Source: Atherinomorus stipes (lineage: Eukaryota; Chordata; Actinopteri; Atheriniformes; Atherinidae). From it: a stretch of 64,000 bases of DNA. A program made the position numbers and the translations under genes. The DNA lies in the NCBI GenBank assembly GCA_023101725.1, contig JALJCO010012849.1, positions 806,001-870,000 of the forward strand, in the 5' to 3' direction. Of the stretch, positions 1 through 10,588 are shown in pieces. The first letter of the stretch is position 1; each line of letters opens with the position of its first letter. A model generated the notes under the pieces. That model saw nothing but the letters and a program-made list of their open reading frames with translations. It did not search any database and was not told the origin of the DNA.

Positions 1-11
1 ATCATGAAACT

Positions 12-525
12 AGATACAGTCGTCCTCAAAATTATTAATACCCACCTAATAAATAAGGAAAAATATCAGCCATCAGTGAAATAATCTGAAATTGACGAAA
101 GTAATAATAAATAAAAATTCTACAAAAATCATAACATTGACTTTGAATTCTGGTTCGAAAGAAATATTAAAAACAAACGCACAAAAAATAAAACAAGTAA
201 AGCTAAAATTTTGTTGAGCAACACTTTGCGGCAATCACTGCAATCAGGTGTTTTCTAGAATGTCCAATCAGACATCTGCTCCTGCTGACAGATATTTTGG
301 TCCACTCTTTAAGGGAAAGGCGCTGTACTGTGCCTGGGACATTTTTGTTTGTTTTTTTAAAAATGATTATTTTCAACCACAATTCAAAAGTAATATCTAA
401 TTTCACTTAATCATAATTTTGTGAATTTTTATTTATTATTAGTTTCTTGTTAATTAAATTACGAATGTGAATTTAGCTTTTTCTTTAATTGGAAGGTAAG
501 AATAATTTTGAGGAGGTGTGGAATG
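12..525. mobile_element. Tc1/mariner-like non-autonomous element, degraded copy 1
   Basis: The left end reads ACAGTCGTCCTCAAAATTAT and the right end near 505-525 is a weakened reverse complement of it (AATAATTTTGAGGAGG). The interior matches the copy at 52443-53137 in order, including a shared block around 150-205 (GAAAGAAATATTAAAAACAA) and another around 245-330. No coding capacity survives. Terminal inverted repeats of this kind, next to TA, suggest a Tc1/mariner relative. Family assignment is inferred from end sequence only. Confidence 0.6.
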
Positions 526-2010
526 GAGTTCTGAACAGCTAAAAAATAATATCAGAGAGGAATGGAGCAACATCTTCCCTCCAGATGTCCAGTAAATGGA
601 CAAAAAAAAAAAAGAGAAAGGATGCCACGCAGCTGTAAACATGACACAACTTTTTTTTAAGTGTTGTTGCCATTAGTCTGAAGATGAGCGGATATGTTTT
701 ATTAAATAAAACTGCTGTCATTTACAGACAGTAAAGAGATAAGTTTTTGTTTCGGTGAAGCACCTTGAGCTTAAAGTACCCTCTCAACACTTTGGAATGT
801 AATCAGTTTTTTTGATCGACAGCTATCCTGTCATTCATCAATCATTTGACATGCCTAGTTTAGATATTTCAGTTCTTGATTCATGCAAATCATATTCATA
901 GAAAAATGTTCTGACTTAACATTCATTTCTTTAGACATTGAGATGATTTCATCACTACTCTGAACAAATAGGTGTATATTATGTCACTGCGTTGCTTTCC
1001 CTTCCCTGCATTTAGGTCAGATCTTCAGAAAATGTCACCGCCTGTGTAGGTGTGTGCACGTGTAATCATTTTTCACAGTCGGCGCATGACGACAGGTTTA
1101 CGGCAGACTTGAATCAGCTTTCACGCAATGATCAAAGTCCTTGAGGATAAGGAAGAAGGGGAAAGAATAAAAGAAGGTTAAAAAGATGTGATGGGGTTAA
1201 AGGTTAACAAAGAAAGAGAGAGGAGGTGTTAAGGTGGGGCTCTCACAGGTGACCTAAATGTAGCTGAAGTTTCAAGGTCGCTTCTCCTCTTTATCACTCT
1301 CTATCTCTTCGGGGTAGAATTTACGAGGTGGGAGGTCATTGGTAATTATCTGCTCTTGTCAAACTTAGGAGGCTCAGCAAGAAATCAGGTCACCTGTGAT
1401 TCTGATTGAGGTCCTGAGCACTCACACACCCACTTTCACACACACGTACACACGCATACATGGGGAAGCAGCAGGCGAATGTGCGGCATTTCATTACACT
1501 CCTGATTTGGTCATTCATCATGTCACAGGGAGGTCACGCGCAGCGGCCAACACATGTTTATGTCTGCAGAAGTGAATGTGTGCAGCATATGTTGTACTGT
1601 GTGTGAATGCAGTTTTCTTTTGTGTTTTTAAACCAAAAGTAAATAGTATTTAAAACACAAGGGGCATTTTTTTAGGAGCTCAATTATTTATTAAGACGTC
1701 ATATTTTGTGTTTCAAAGTACCAGACAGATTACAGAACAGTTTGCTGACGTGCAGATGAATGTACTTCTGAGGAGTATATTTTTTGTTTTTACTTGTGAT
1801 TTTAGCTGTAATCACTTGTTCCTTTTATTAATTCTCTTGCCTGCTCAACCACCAAAGCCCATGTGTCTGTCCCCCTATGAAGTGATATGTGAAATGATCA
1901 TGTGTCCCCTTATTTCCTCTCTTACAGTAATCTATGCATCTTCAGTTGCTCTCCTCAAGTCATCTCCTCGCATCTTAGTCCCTCCCACTTTGGATGCAAG
2001 AGGGGTAAAA
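526..2010. other. Gene-free stretch, no recognised feature
   Basis: No exon, RNA gene or clear repeat was recognised. Short ORFs here have no splice partners and no familiar protein sequence. The part from about 1000 to 1620 is less AT-rich and not obviously repetitive, so it could hold conserved non-coding sequence, but nothing in it proves that. Confidence 0.4.
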
Positions 2011-2560
2011 CACTAAAAAAAAAAGGGGAGGGAACAGGCATGTCAGGCATCTCCAGGCTTCTTGAAGGGCATTTCAAAGCTCTTCTCTGGATGTTGGCTG
2101 CCTTTTGTTCCATTTTCTGTCAAGATGATCCCACACTGCTTCAATAATGTTGAGGTTTAGTCTCTGGGGAGGATCCATCACCCCATAAGAGTTGCTGCTG
2201 TTGATTTTCGGTCGAGATCTTGTGTCATTTGGCATATCTCAGCCTTTTCTCCCTGTTTCCTTTTCTTAGGAATGGTTTCTTGACAGCCACCCTTTCACGA
2301 ACACCATTTCTGAGGAGGCGTCAGTGAAAAGTGGATGGAAAACCTGAAGGTTCAGGTGCTTCGCTCCGGATTGTTCGTTCTATTTCTTATTTCTCTGGTG
2401 ATCTACTGGTTTTATGATTGGCCACTTCACTTTGTTTTTTTTTAAGGACACATTCCAGATCATGCCGAGATATGCCAAAAGTCCTCAGGCACTATTGCTC
2501 AAGAGCACTCTAAAAGATTACAAGACAGCCCAACTCCTTCAAAGCAGAATCCAAACAAAT
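2010..2560 (-). pseudogene. Decayed Tc1-like transposase fragment
   Basis: Read on the minus strand, 2100-2185 translates to a recognisable Tc1 transposase C-terminal stretch: proline, then LNIIEAVWDHLDRKWNKRQP, then a TSREEL-like block. The glutamate in this stretch is the expected third residue of the DDE/D catalytic triad. Upstream on the same strand (2230-2330) are remnants resembling the KKPF and REKRLRYAK block found earlier in these proteins. The two central aspartates are missing, so a large internal deletion joins the early and late parts. Stops and frameshifts are present and it is not functional. Confidence 0.7.
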
Positions 2561-2810
2561 AAGCGGTGGTTTTAGAACTTTGCACTTTACTATACTTTTA
2601 AATCAATTCTCATTGTTGGATTATATGTTATGACCCATTTACAAATCATGAATGCAGATGTCTTCACCAATGCATCTTCATTTATAGCTCCTCCAGAAAG
2701 CCTCCTTTCTCCTTACTCCTCTCCTCCTTTAAGATGCTTTGCAGAGATTGAATTCCAGGTCACAGGCAGGAGGATGGAGTACATGAAGAGTCCAAAATTA
2801 GACTAATTTT

Positions 2811-2814
<4 letters not shown>

Positions 2815-2875
<61 letters not shown>
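2815..2875. repeat. (AT)n microsatellite
   Basis: About 60 bp of uninterrupted AT dinucleotide repeat. Confidence 0.98.
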
Positions 2876-2880
<5 letters not shown>

Positions 2881-3539
2881 AACATGTTATGATTGGGTTT
2901 GAATGTTGCTCACAAGCAGCATCACCTATCGGGCAGCACAGTCTACACTCAGCTGATTTTATGGGCTACGGTGGAGACTAAATGTGAGGTGACAAGGGAC
3001 AGAAAGGTGAAAATAAGATGCAGGGAGCACTCGACCAAGCAGAAATGTTCTCCTCCTTAAAAGCACCAACACTCTCAAAGGTAATAACAGCCAACTGGGA
3101 TGGCTTTTTGGGAAGTTAAAATAACAGCAGTCAAAAACGCAGCTTTAGGTTTCCACTCAATTCTATTAAAGGTCTGACGTGGGGGACGTAGTGACATCTA
3201 GTGGCTAAGATTGCAAACTGAAACGAACTGGATCGAAAAAAAGGCCATTTTAAAATGCATTTTAAATATTTGGTGTTAACTTTAAGGGATGTGTGTTCAA
3301 GCCTGTCAACTCACAGGCTTAGGTCATCGAACCAGACACTGTTTCTGGCTCCTAACATCTGATTTGGAACCTGGTGGGGGTCGCTCCTTCCACACATTTG
3401 CAGGAATGCACTTCCCTTGTTTTTATGTTGCATTGACTGTGTTGTTTTCTTTCAAATCCAGCTGAAAACTTTGGCTTTAGACAAGCTTTTAGGTAGAGAG
3501 GGTTTTTATGTCATGTTTTTGGTTTTATGTCCTGTACTT

Positions 3540-3790
3540 GGGGGTAGCTGTAGCTCAGTAGTAAGAGTGGTCAGCTGCTAGTTGAAAGGTCAGTGAATCA
3601 ATCCCCAGTATCCCCTGACCACATGTCAAAGTGTCCTTGGGAAACACACTAAACCCCACACTGCCTCTGATACATTCACTGGGGTATGTGAATATGGATG
3701 AGAGAGGAAACCATTTTGTAGCCTAGGAGTGTAGGTAGAGTAAGTAGGTGTGCGTGGCATCTAAAAGTGGTCAGAAAAAGCTATTTCTTC
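3540..3790 (+). mobile_element. tRNA-derived SINE-like repeat
   Basis: The 5' part resembles a tRNA gene with an A-box-like TAGCTCAGTAG at about 3551 and a degenerate B box (GTGAATCAATCCC) at about 3592. It is followed by a body (CCTTGGGAAACACACTAAACC) that I recognise from a very common fish repeat. The tRNA-like part is not a plausible functional tRNA: no cloverleaf with an anticodon arm can be assigned. No flanking duplication was identified. Confidence 0.55.
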
Positions 3791-4459
3791 ATGTTTTTTT
3801 TATATATATATAATTTAGTATTACACTGGAAAATGCTTGATGATTTTTATCTATTTTATTTTTATGTTTTATTTTGTCTGCTCTATGAAATTTGAGCTTC
3901 ATGACAGGAAATTTAACTTGGGTATTGGGAGCTTTTTTATGTTTCTTTTACATATTTCATTTTCAGTCCGTTTGGTGAGGTTAAGGAACCAAAAACACTT
4001 GGTTCAGTTTAGGAGAGGATTATGATTGGCATGTAAACCACATGCAAAATCCCACAAAGCTTTGTCCTAAAATGTTATGTACTGATTTATGTTACGTGTG
4101 ATGCATAATAAAACTACATGTTGTTTTAGTTGTCTTAGTTTTATTTTTTAAGTTTTAACAAGTCAAAGAGTCTCCACTGAGGTTTTGGAGTTTGGTGGTG
4201 AAATTACTGTCATCAAAGAAACCTGAGTTTGTCTCCTTTCTGGCCTCTTAACACTTATATTTGAGTGAGACTTGTTAAATTTTATGCACTTAACTATCTG
4301 GTTACATTAGCAAATGAAAATATATAATATTGTAATTACAGTAGGTTAAGAACAGACCAAAATATTCACAGTCCTGCAATGCTTAATAAAGAAGAACAGA
4401 CTCCTGGTTCAAATAAAATATGCTTTAAACTAGTATATGATATAATTTAACCATTTCAA
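3791..4459. other. Gene-free AT-rich stretch
   Basis: No exon or recognised repeat family. One short ORF (3837-4025) has no familiar features and is treated as chance. Confidence 0.35.
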
Positions 4460-5484
4460 CAGTGATTCCCAACCTATTTTCCCTGAGGACCCCCTTAATG
4501 ACCCACAACGGAACTTTTAGCAATTTTCTCAGTGACGGCTAAACTAGCATCCATCTTCATCGTACCTGTACTGTGATTCACAAAAGACAGTCTTATCTTG
4601 ACTCTTGTTCTGTCTCTTCCTCGCTTTTTTTTCCTCTCTTCCTCCGATAATGTTTCTTTACCGAATCCGACATGATGCACATTCAAAAGACCCACTGTTT
4701 TCTTATCTGGTTCGTATCCGTTTGCTAGCACATGACACGGTGCTGCAACCAATAGTCGGCTGCAACATCACGGCCGTGTCCTGGATGGAAAAGTTACACA
4801 GTGCTGCTTCTGAGCCTTGGGACACGCTGCTGGGCAGTGACAGCTCAAAAATACGCTTAATGAATGTTGGTGTGCCATCAAAACAAGTGAGAAACACATA
4901 TTTTTAAGGTCGAAAAGTTACACTGTGGGTTTTTAATGCAAACCTGTAGCCATTTGCTGCCCTTTGAAACCTTGATTATATGCATTCATTAGCTTTCAAA
5001 TGATGCATTCTGGCTGAATCCTTTCCTGTCCTTTGATAAAACTGATGAAAAAAAAATTATGCTAACAGGTGATGAAGCGTTAAAAACCAAAAAGAACAGG
5101 CCCACCCACGTCTATCTCCGTTGCCTTTAACAGGCTGTGTGCTGAATGTGCTGCGATTAAGGGGCCGAATTTCCCGCGCTGTCCTGCGGATGTTACGTCA
5201 ATTGACGCTGCATCCGCGTCCCCGACAGTTTTGATACAGGAAGGAGACGGTCACTGATTTAAACAATGCAAGGGATAGTTATGGATTCTTCTGACATCAG
5301 CAAACGATCCAGATCAACTGAAAGACACTAGAAAGTGGCACAACGAAGAAAAAGACTTTATCAGCGCAGTAAAAAACATTATAGCATCAGTTTGTGCACG
5401 CTCCCACGTTGACTTGGCTGGTGGCTGCAGTTCCTCGTAGCGCCAGTTGCGGCACTCATGAGTCTCATTTCTTAATCTTGCCTG

Positions 5485-6113
5485 CAGGGGTGGGCACTAC
5501 AGGTCCTCGAGGGCCGGGATCCTGCAGATATTAGGATTTTCCCTGTGGTCACACACCTTGTGAGTTGTTCAGAGCTAGGCATCAAGCTCTGCACAATTAC
5601 CTGTTGGTTGGAATCAGGTGTGCTGCAGGAGGGAAATTCCTAATAATTCAATTCAATTCAATTCAACTTTATTTGTATAGCATCCATTCATGACAGTGTC
5701 ACTTCAGGGTGCTTAAACAGACAGAAAAGTTCAGGTCAGATTCATAATAGCCTAGTTAAGGAAACCAACAGATTGGATCGAATCTTGACTTGACCCGGTC
5801 CAATCCCCCATCCTGAGCAAGCACGGAGGGGTGGCGACAGTGGGAAGGAAAACACCCTTTTAACAGGGAGGAAAAACCTCCGGCAGAACCTCCGCTCAGG
5901 TAGGGCGGCCATCTGCCTCGACCGGCTGAGGGGGAGAAGACAGAAAGGGAGACCAACAAACACTGCAACGTCATCCAGTCAGATCTGCTGAGAGAGGAGA
6001 ACACAGTTAATGATGCAATACTGTCACAGTTTCTACATGGAGAGACAGAGATGGTGGGAAAGCACCAACTCTGCAGGATGCCGGCCCTCGAGGACCTGCA
6101 GTGCCCACCCCTG
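5485..6113. mobile_element. MITE inserted in the 4460-6247 element (middle layer)
   Basis: The left end CAGGGGTGGGCACTACAGG is matched by the inverted right end CCTGCAGTGCCCACCCCTG ending at 6113. Both are followed inward by the TCCTCGAGGGCCGG block. The interior retains the AATCAGGTGTGCTGCAGGAG core. Related copies lie at 15895-16065 and 20141-20927. It is split internally by the repeat at 5640-6060. Confidence 0.7.
5640..6060. repeat. Dispersed repeat inserted in the middle-layer MITE (inner layer)
   Basis: It begins with a short ATTCA tandem run (AATTCAATTCAATTCAACTT at about 5645), then TTTATTTGTATAGC, and runs through a GC-richer section (about 5800-5960). It interrupts the MITE between the GGAGGGAAATTCC part and the CTGCAGGATGCCGG part that are contiguous in related copies. 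The family is not named. The ATTCA start and TTTATTTGTATAGC phrase are common in fish genomes. Confidence 0.5.
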
Positions 6114-6261
6114 CTCTAGTCCCTTTAAGCAGATACACAACTCATCTCTGAGTAGACATGACCTTCATTTTAATCACACTGGTTCTAAACAGTCAAAGCT
6201 TTAGGGACACCCTTGGGGGGTCCCAGACCTCATGCTGGGAACCACTGATCCAAAAAGACAT

Positions 6262-6440
6262 GCTTCACCCCTGCACCCCCTCCTGCACCCTCCGAACTGC
6301 TACTGCCAACCTCCTGATCATTCCCAGGACCAAACACGGAACCTGGGGGGACAGGGCCTTTTCTGTTGTTGCCCCCACCTCAGACCTTGTCACATTCAAA
6401 TCAGAAATAAAAACCATCTGTTTCAATCTGCTTTCATTGC
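6262..6440 (+). pseudogene. Non-LTR retrotransposon (LINE) ORF2 C-terminal remnant
   Basis: Frame +2 reads LLIIPRTKHGTWGDRAFSVV followed by APTSDLVTFKSEIKTICF. Fish LINE ORF2 proteins end with a block of the form VPRSRLKTKGDRAFAVVAP, then a tryptophan segment, then SFKSQLKTHLF. Here the tryptophan segment is deleted. The remnant starts just after the right end of the 4460-6247 element. It is a dead fragment. Confidence 0.6.
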
Positions 6441-7655
6441 CTAAACTTTTTACTTTTTTGTGCTTTTGTCTTTTATATTCTGTAGGCTATTTTTTCTTGT
6501 TTTCAAACTGTTTTTTTTTTTATCTTATATCCTGTAATGTAGCTCTGAATTTTATTAAAAGTGTGATATAAATAAGATGTATTATTACTATTATTATTAT
6601 CTCTATTAAAACCTGAGTAAAATTTTGATGGAAATTCTTATATGTCAAAGTAAGATTTCTTTTATCAAATGATTAAAGAGTTGATCAGCACTGACATTCA
6701 GTAATAATAAAGGAGCACCGAATTAATGGCCAAACATTTTTCTTAGAAGTTGCTTAAATTTTGGACAGTGATGGTGTCAATCTTCTCAACTAGAAATAAT
6801 CAACCTTCTCTTTTCTGGGTATGTTTTGTATAGTTTGGGTGCAATTTCCTGCTGAATATATTGGGGATTTTTCCATAGATGCAACTGAATGAATCCAGCA
6901 GTGGGTAACTAACAGCCCTTCGGCAACAAACAGATAGTGAAGAAAATACACAATTCATCCCAAACCTGTGCATATCTTTTCTTCAGAAATTCATTCAACG
7001 CAACACCAAACTCTAAGGGCATCATTATAAGATGAAGCCACACAAATGTAATTTTAATATATGCACATCTTGGACAAAAGCTACATAAATTCCTCCCTTT
7101 TTGGATTGCTAATGCATGAGTGGACTGAATGTGAATGTCCCAGAGTGAGAGTTGCTAGAAAGCAATCAGATAGTTCTGTTCAAAGATACCAAAAAAAAGA
7201 AAAAAATCACAGACGGATCAAAGCTTTTCTCCTGTCTTTGTTCAGTCACCTGATTGATGTTGCGTTTCTGCAGATCAGTCGCTGATATCTGAGACGGAAG
7301 ACATGACATTAACAAGAAGAGCAGATGTTGTCAAAGTCTGCGGTTAATATCTGTGTGGATACAAAGTCTTTAACCAAAATATTCAATTACAGGTTTATAT
7401 GAAAATGAGATCTCAGAGAAGCATCTGCCCATATAAATAGCTTGATATGATGTCTTTCTGTTTTTTTTGTTTTGTCTTTTTACATAACTGAAACAAATTT
7501 AAGGGAAAAATCTATTTAAAAAAAAAACTAATATGAAGGTTTTGATGCAAAAACTTGTATTTCTAATCACCCATTTGCTGCTTCCATTTCTTTTGCTACA
7601 TTGCCACCTATAGGTTAAACATCATCACCACCACTTGGTGAATTCAGACATCTGA
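6441..7655. other. Gene-free stretch
   Basis: No exon, RNA or recognisable repeat beyond short poly-A/T runs and an ATT run at about 6580-6600. Confidence 0.35.
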
Positions 7656-7659
7656 ACCT

Positions 7660-8640
7660 TGTTATAAAGACACTCCTTTATTGAGGCACTTGACAACAAA
7701 CCATGGAATGTACATATTAAATACAACAAATTTAAGGTATTTTTTCACATTCTTGCATCTGTAAACATGGTAAAGAGATTACATTCTGTCAGTTTCTTCA
7801 TGTACCATCGCCCCACCCGAAAAGGAGAGACGTGGGAAAAATATCAACACCTCGTTCAGAGTGTACAGTAACAACAGCTACACAGTGTGTACAAAACAGC
7901 AGTGGAGCCTAATACAAAACTAGAACCCGACTCCTATTACAGTAACTCCTCCTACACAAAGAGCATATAATCTGACAAGTTGTTCAAGTGCTCTTGTTTT
8001 ATTTTACCTGAAATGCATTATTCAGTATTTTCACATGGTCAAGAGGTAAGTCGATCAACAAAGAGGCATCTAAGTCTACTTTGCAGCACAAGAACATTTC
8101 TCTACTTAAATGTTTAGATACATGATCATCTCAAGCAGACATTTGCAACCAGTCTGTATACGTCTGCTTTGGCTCATCTCTTGAGAGTGCACTTTTTTTT
8201 TTTAAATGTTGTAGTTTCATGTTTATAGTTATGCAGAAAAGAAAGTCTCTCTCAGTTTGAAGGTTTTATGTATCAGGACATGAACCTAGAGTCAAATCTG
8301 ACACCATCTTCATAGGTACAGCTTAGCTGAAACTGGGTCACGCAACAGGACAAGCGCAGCAGCAAAACAAATGGCTCAAAGCTCACCGAGCTGGAGAATG
8401 TCGCAAAGGAAAAGGGGTCAAGATTCCTCCGTCACAACGGGACAAACTGATAATGTCATACAGAAAGTGATTACTTCTAGAAGAAATGATGTTACAAGTC
8501 TTTCACCCCAACTGCTGTCTGACTCCAACGTAAAGCTGCAACTGTTATTTTCTGTCTGTTTGTGGATGTTACTGTAAAATTTGCCATGTACTTTACAATG
8601 ATGCTCGTCCACATGCTACGGCCTAAGAACAAAAAACAAT
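7660..8640 (-). other. Candidate distal 3' UTR (possibly rgs9 long form)
   Basis: This non-repetitive stretch ends, on the minus strand, near an AATAAA signal (forward TTTATT at about 7677). It reads like the end of a minus-strand transcript. The nearest upstream minus-strand coding end is the rgs9 long-isoform stop at 10426, which would imply a 3' UTR of about 2.7 kb. Nearer signals (ATTAAA at about 10260, AATAAA at 9572-9567) are also possible. Nothing in the sequence proves transcription. Confidence 0.25.
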
Positions 8641-9391
8641 ATAATCCATCTACACACTAAGCTGTGATTGTGTCGAATGTTGGGGCCATTTCTAGGATTA
8701 ACAGGTTCCCTATATGTTCAAAATGCTATTATTTAATATGAATATGTTTATAATTAATCTTAATGTAGCACTTATATTCCTAATTTAGCCATCTGTCTAT
8801 TTGGAAAAGTGGTAATTAATTTGTAAGGGTTGAGATGCTCCTACTTTGCTTTCCATCACAATTGTTTGGTTCATTTTAGTTTATTTTTCATTTTTTATCT
8901 GGAATTATTGATTCATTTTGGTTTGACTTTTTGGAACAAATAAAAAAGGCTAAAACACCTAAAATAAACTTATAGATTATTATATAGTATATATATATTA
9001 GTATTATATTAGTATATAATATGTCTTGTTTGAAATAAGATCTACATTTCTTATGCTGCTAATAATCGTAAAGTGCTGTAATGTTAAAAATGGCTCTGCA
9101 AGCTATGAATTCTTAGATTATACTTAGTTTTTTTCGCAACGCTTCTCCACTTTGGCTTAGTATTTGTTAGTCTGCTACGACCTGACATCCACATGTGTGG
9201 AATGTCACATTTTTGGTTGTCTGCACCACAATAATAAATTCTGTGTAACTGAAATATGCTGTAAATAAATATAGACATTTACACTATCTGGTGGTGTCAG
9301 AAGAGAAATCTCTTTTGATAAAATGTTATATCTACTACATATGTTAACATATGTTTAACATAACATACAAAAAAAATTTAACACACACATG

Positions 9392-9392
9392 C

Positions 9393-9420
<28 letters not shown>
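9392..9420. repeat. (AT)n microsatellite
   Basis: About 28 bp of TA repeat preceded by ACACACATGC. Confidence 0.9.
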
Positions 9421-9427
<7 letters not shown>

Positions 9428-10425
9428 TCGCTATGTTTAGATATCTTAAAGTTCTACTAGAACAAATAAATTCTTGTTATTAGTTTGGTATTTCTTAACC
9501 TCAAAGAAAATTTAAAATGAAAGCCAAACTAACAGCGTAGTATGTCAAGTGTTTTTTTCCTTTGTATTTATTCTAGGACCTGGTGAGGACGTGTTTATGG
9601 TTTTCTCTTGTCCTGATAAATAAAGCATTATAACTGAAGCAGAGTGTACTTTCTCCTTCATGTCAGTGTTCCTAGGTAAAAATAAACCTTTTCTTTGCAT
9701 TCGTAGCTTTTGTCATTGTGTTGCCTTGGTTTAAAAAAAAAAGTATTTGTGTTCCCACCTGATTTGCAAAATGTCCCAAGACCAAACTGCGGTGGTTAAG
9801 GCTGCTGTCGGGCTACAGTTCATGGACAGATACACAATGAGGTTTCAATATGAAAGCTACATCTCAAGTTATGAAAGGGCTTGAACCTCCATGCACCCTG
9901 TGGTTCTCCTGCAGAGTGCCCCCCCTGTCTAAACTGCCCTCCAGCCTGGGCTCAGCTGGTTCTCACATTAAGAGTTGGTTACAGTAAGGCTGTAGTTAAA
10001 AGTGGCCTCCATCACAGAGTGTGTGTTTTTGGACTTTTCCTGCCTGCTGGCTTGAAAGCTGTGGACCTCTGTGTGGTCCCTGTTAATCTGGTGGTTTAGT
10101 GAGAAGTTAAAAATCCCTTCATCCATTACTTTCCATGCTGTGTTAAAGAGGCTTTAAATAGGTTTGTTTTGGGGGGGACGACATGTCATTCAGCAGTTAA
10201 CAGAGGACGGTGATCCTGCAACAGGTGTGACTTTCAAGCCAACAGGTAGTCAGCTATTTAATAATCAGAAAAGTAAGTTGATGTTTAGTCCACCGCAGAC
10301 CACCATCTCCCCCTCCATAGTGTCCCAGACTGAGAGCTGTGTGTCAGTCTTACATCGTTTGGTTTTTATGTTACAAATTGTCGACTTGGCGTCCCATTGT
10401 GTTACACCTGTGTAAATCCAGCCAG

Positions 10426-10588
10426 TTAGCCCGTCCCATTCTGTGGAGTGAGGCTCTCCCAGGGGCAGATGATCTCCTCACTTCCCACTCCTCCCCGAGA
10501 TGGAGGCCTGGCTTCCTCCTCCTCGTCTTCAGACTCGATAGGGTAGATCCGACACTCTGGAGGAATATCTACTTTAATCTGGAAAAAG
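10426..10588 (-). CDS. rgs9: rgs9 exon 19, last exon of the long isoform
   Basis: It is spliced in phase 2 to give [12 protein letters not shown], an acidic run, then [10 protein letters not shown]. Human RGS9-2 has NFFQIKMDVP and ends at VICPWESL. Here seven more codons (TPQNGTG) follow before TAA at 10428-10426. The ending is otherwise strongly conserved. Confidence 0.92.

Larger units (their letters stand above)
4460..6247. mobile_element. hAT-like DNA transposon remnant (outer element of a nest)
   Basis: The left end CAGTGATTCCCAACC at 4460 is matched by the inverted right end GGGAACCACTG ending at 6247, with a further matching GGACCCCC/GGGGGGTCCC block just inside each end. The interior carries no intact transposase. 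A second, partial copy of the same family lies at 46350-46600. This element contains the nested element at 5485-6113. CAGNG-type ends suggest the hAT superfamily. I could not find a convincing 8-bp target duplication. Confidence 0.6.

Noticed and set aside
3551..3610. Possible tRNA gene
   Set aside because: A- and B-box-like words are present, but no anticodon stem or acceptor pairing fits. The body continues as a known-type repeat, so it is called SINE-like.
9881..10415. Short forward ORFs near the rgs9 3' end
   Set aside because: No conserved domain, no splice partners, and antisense to probable rgs9 3' UTR.
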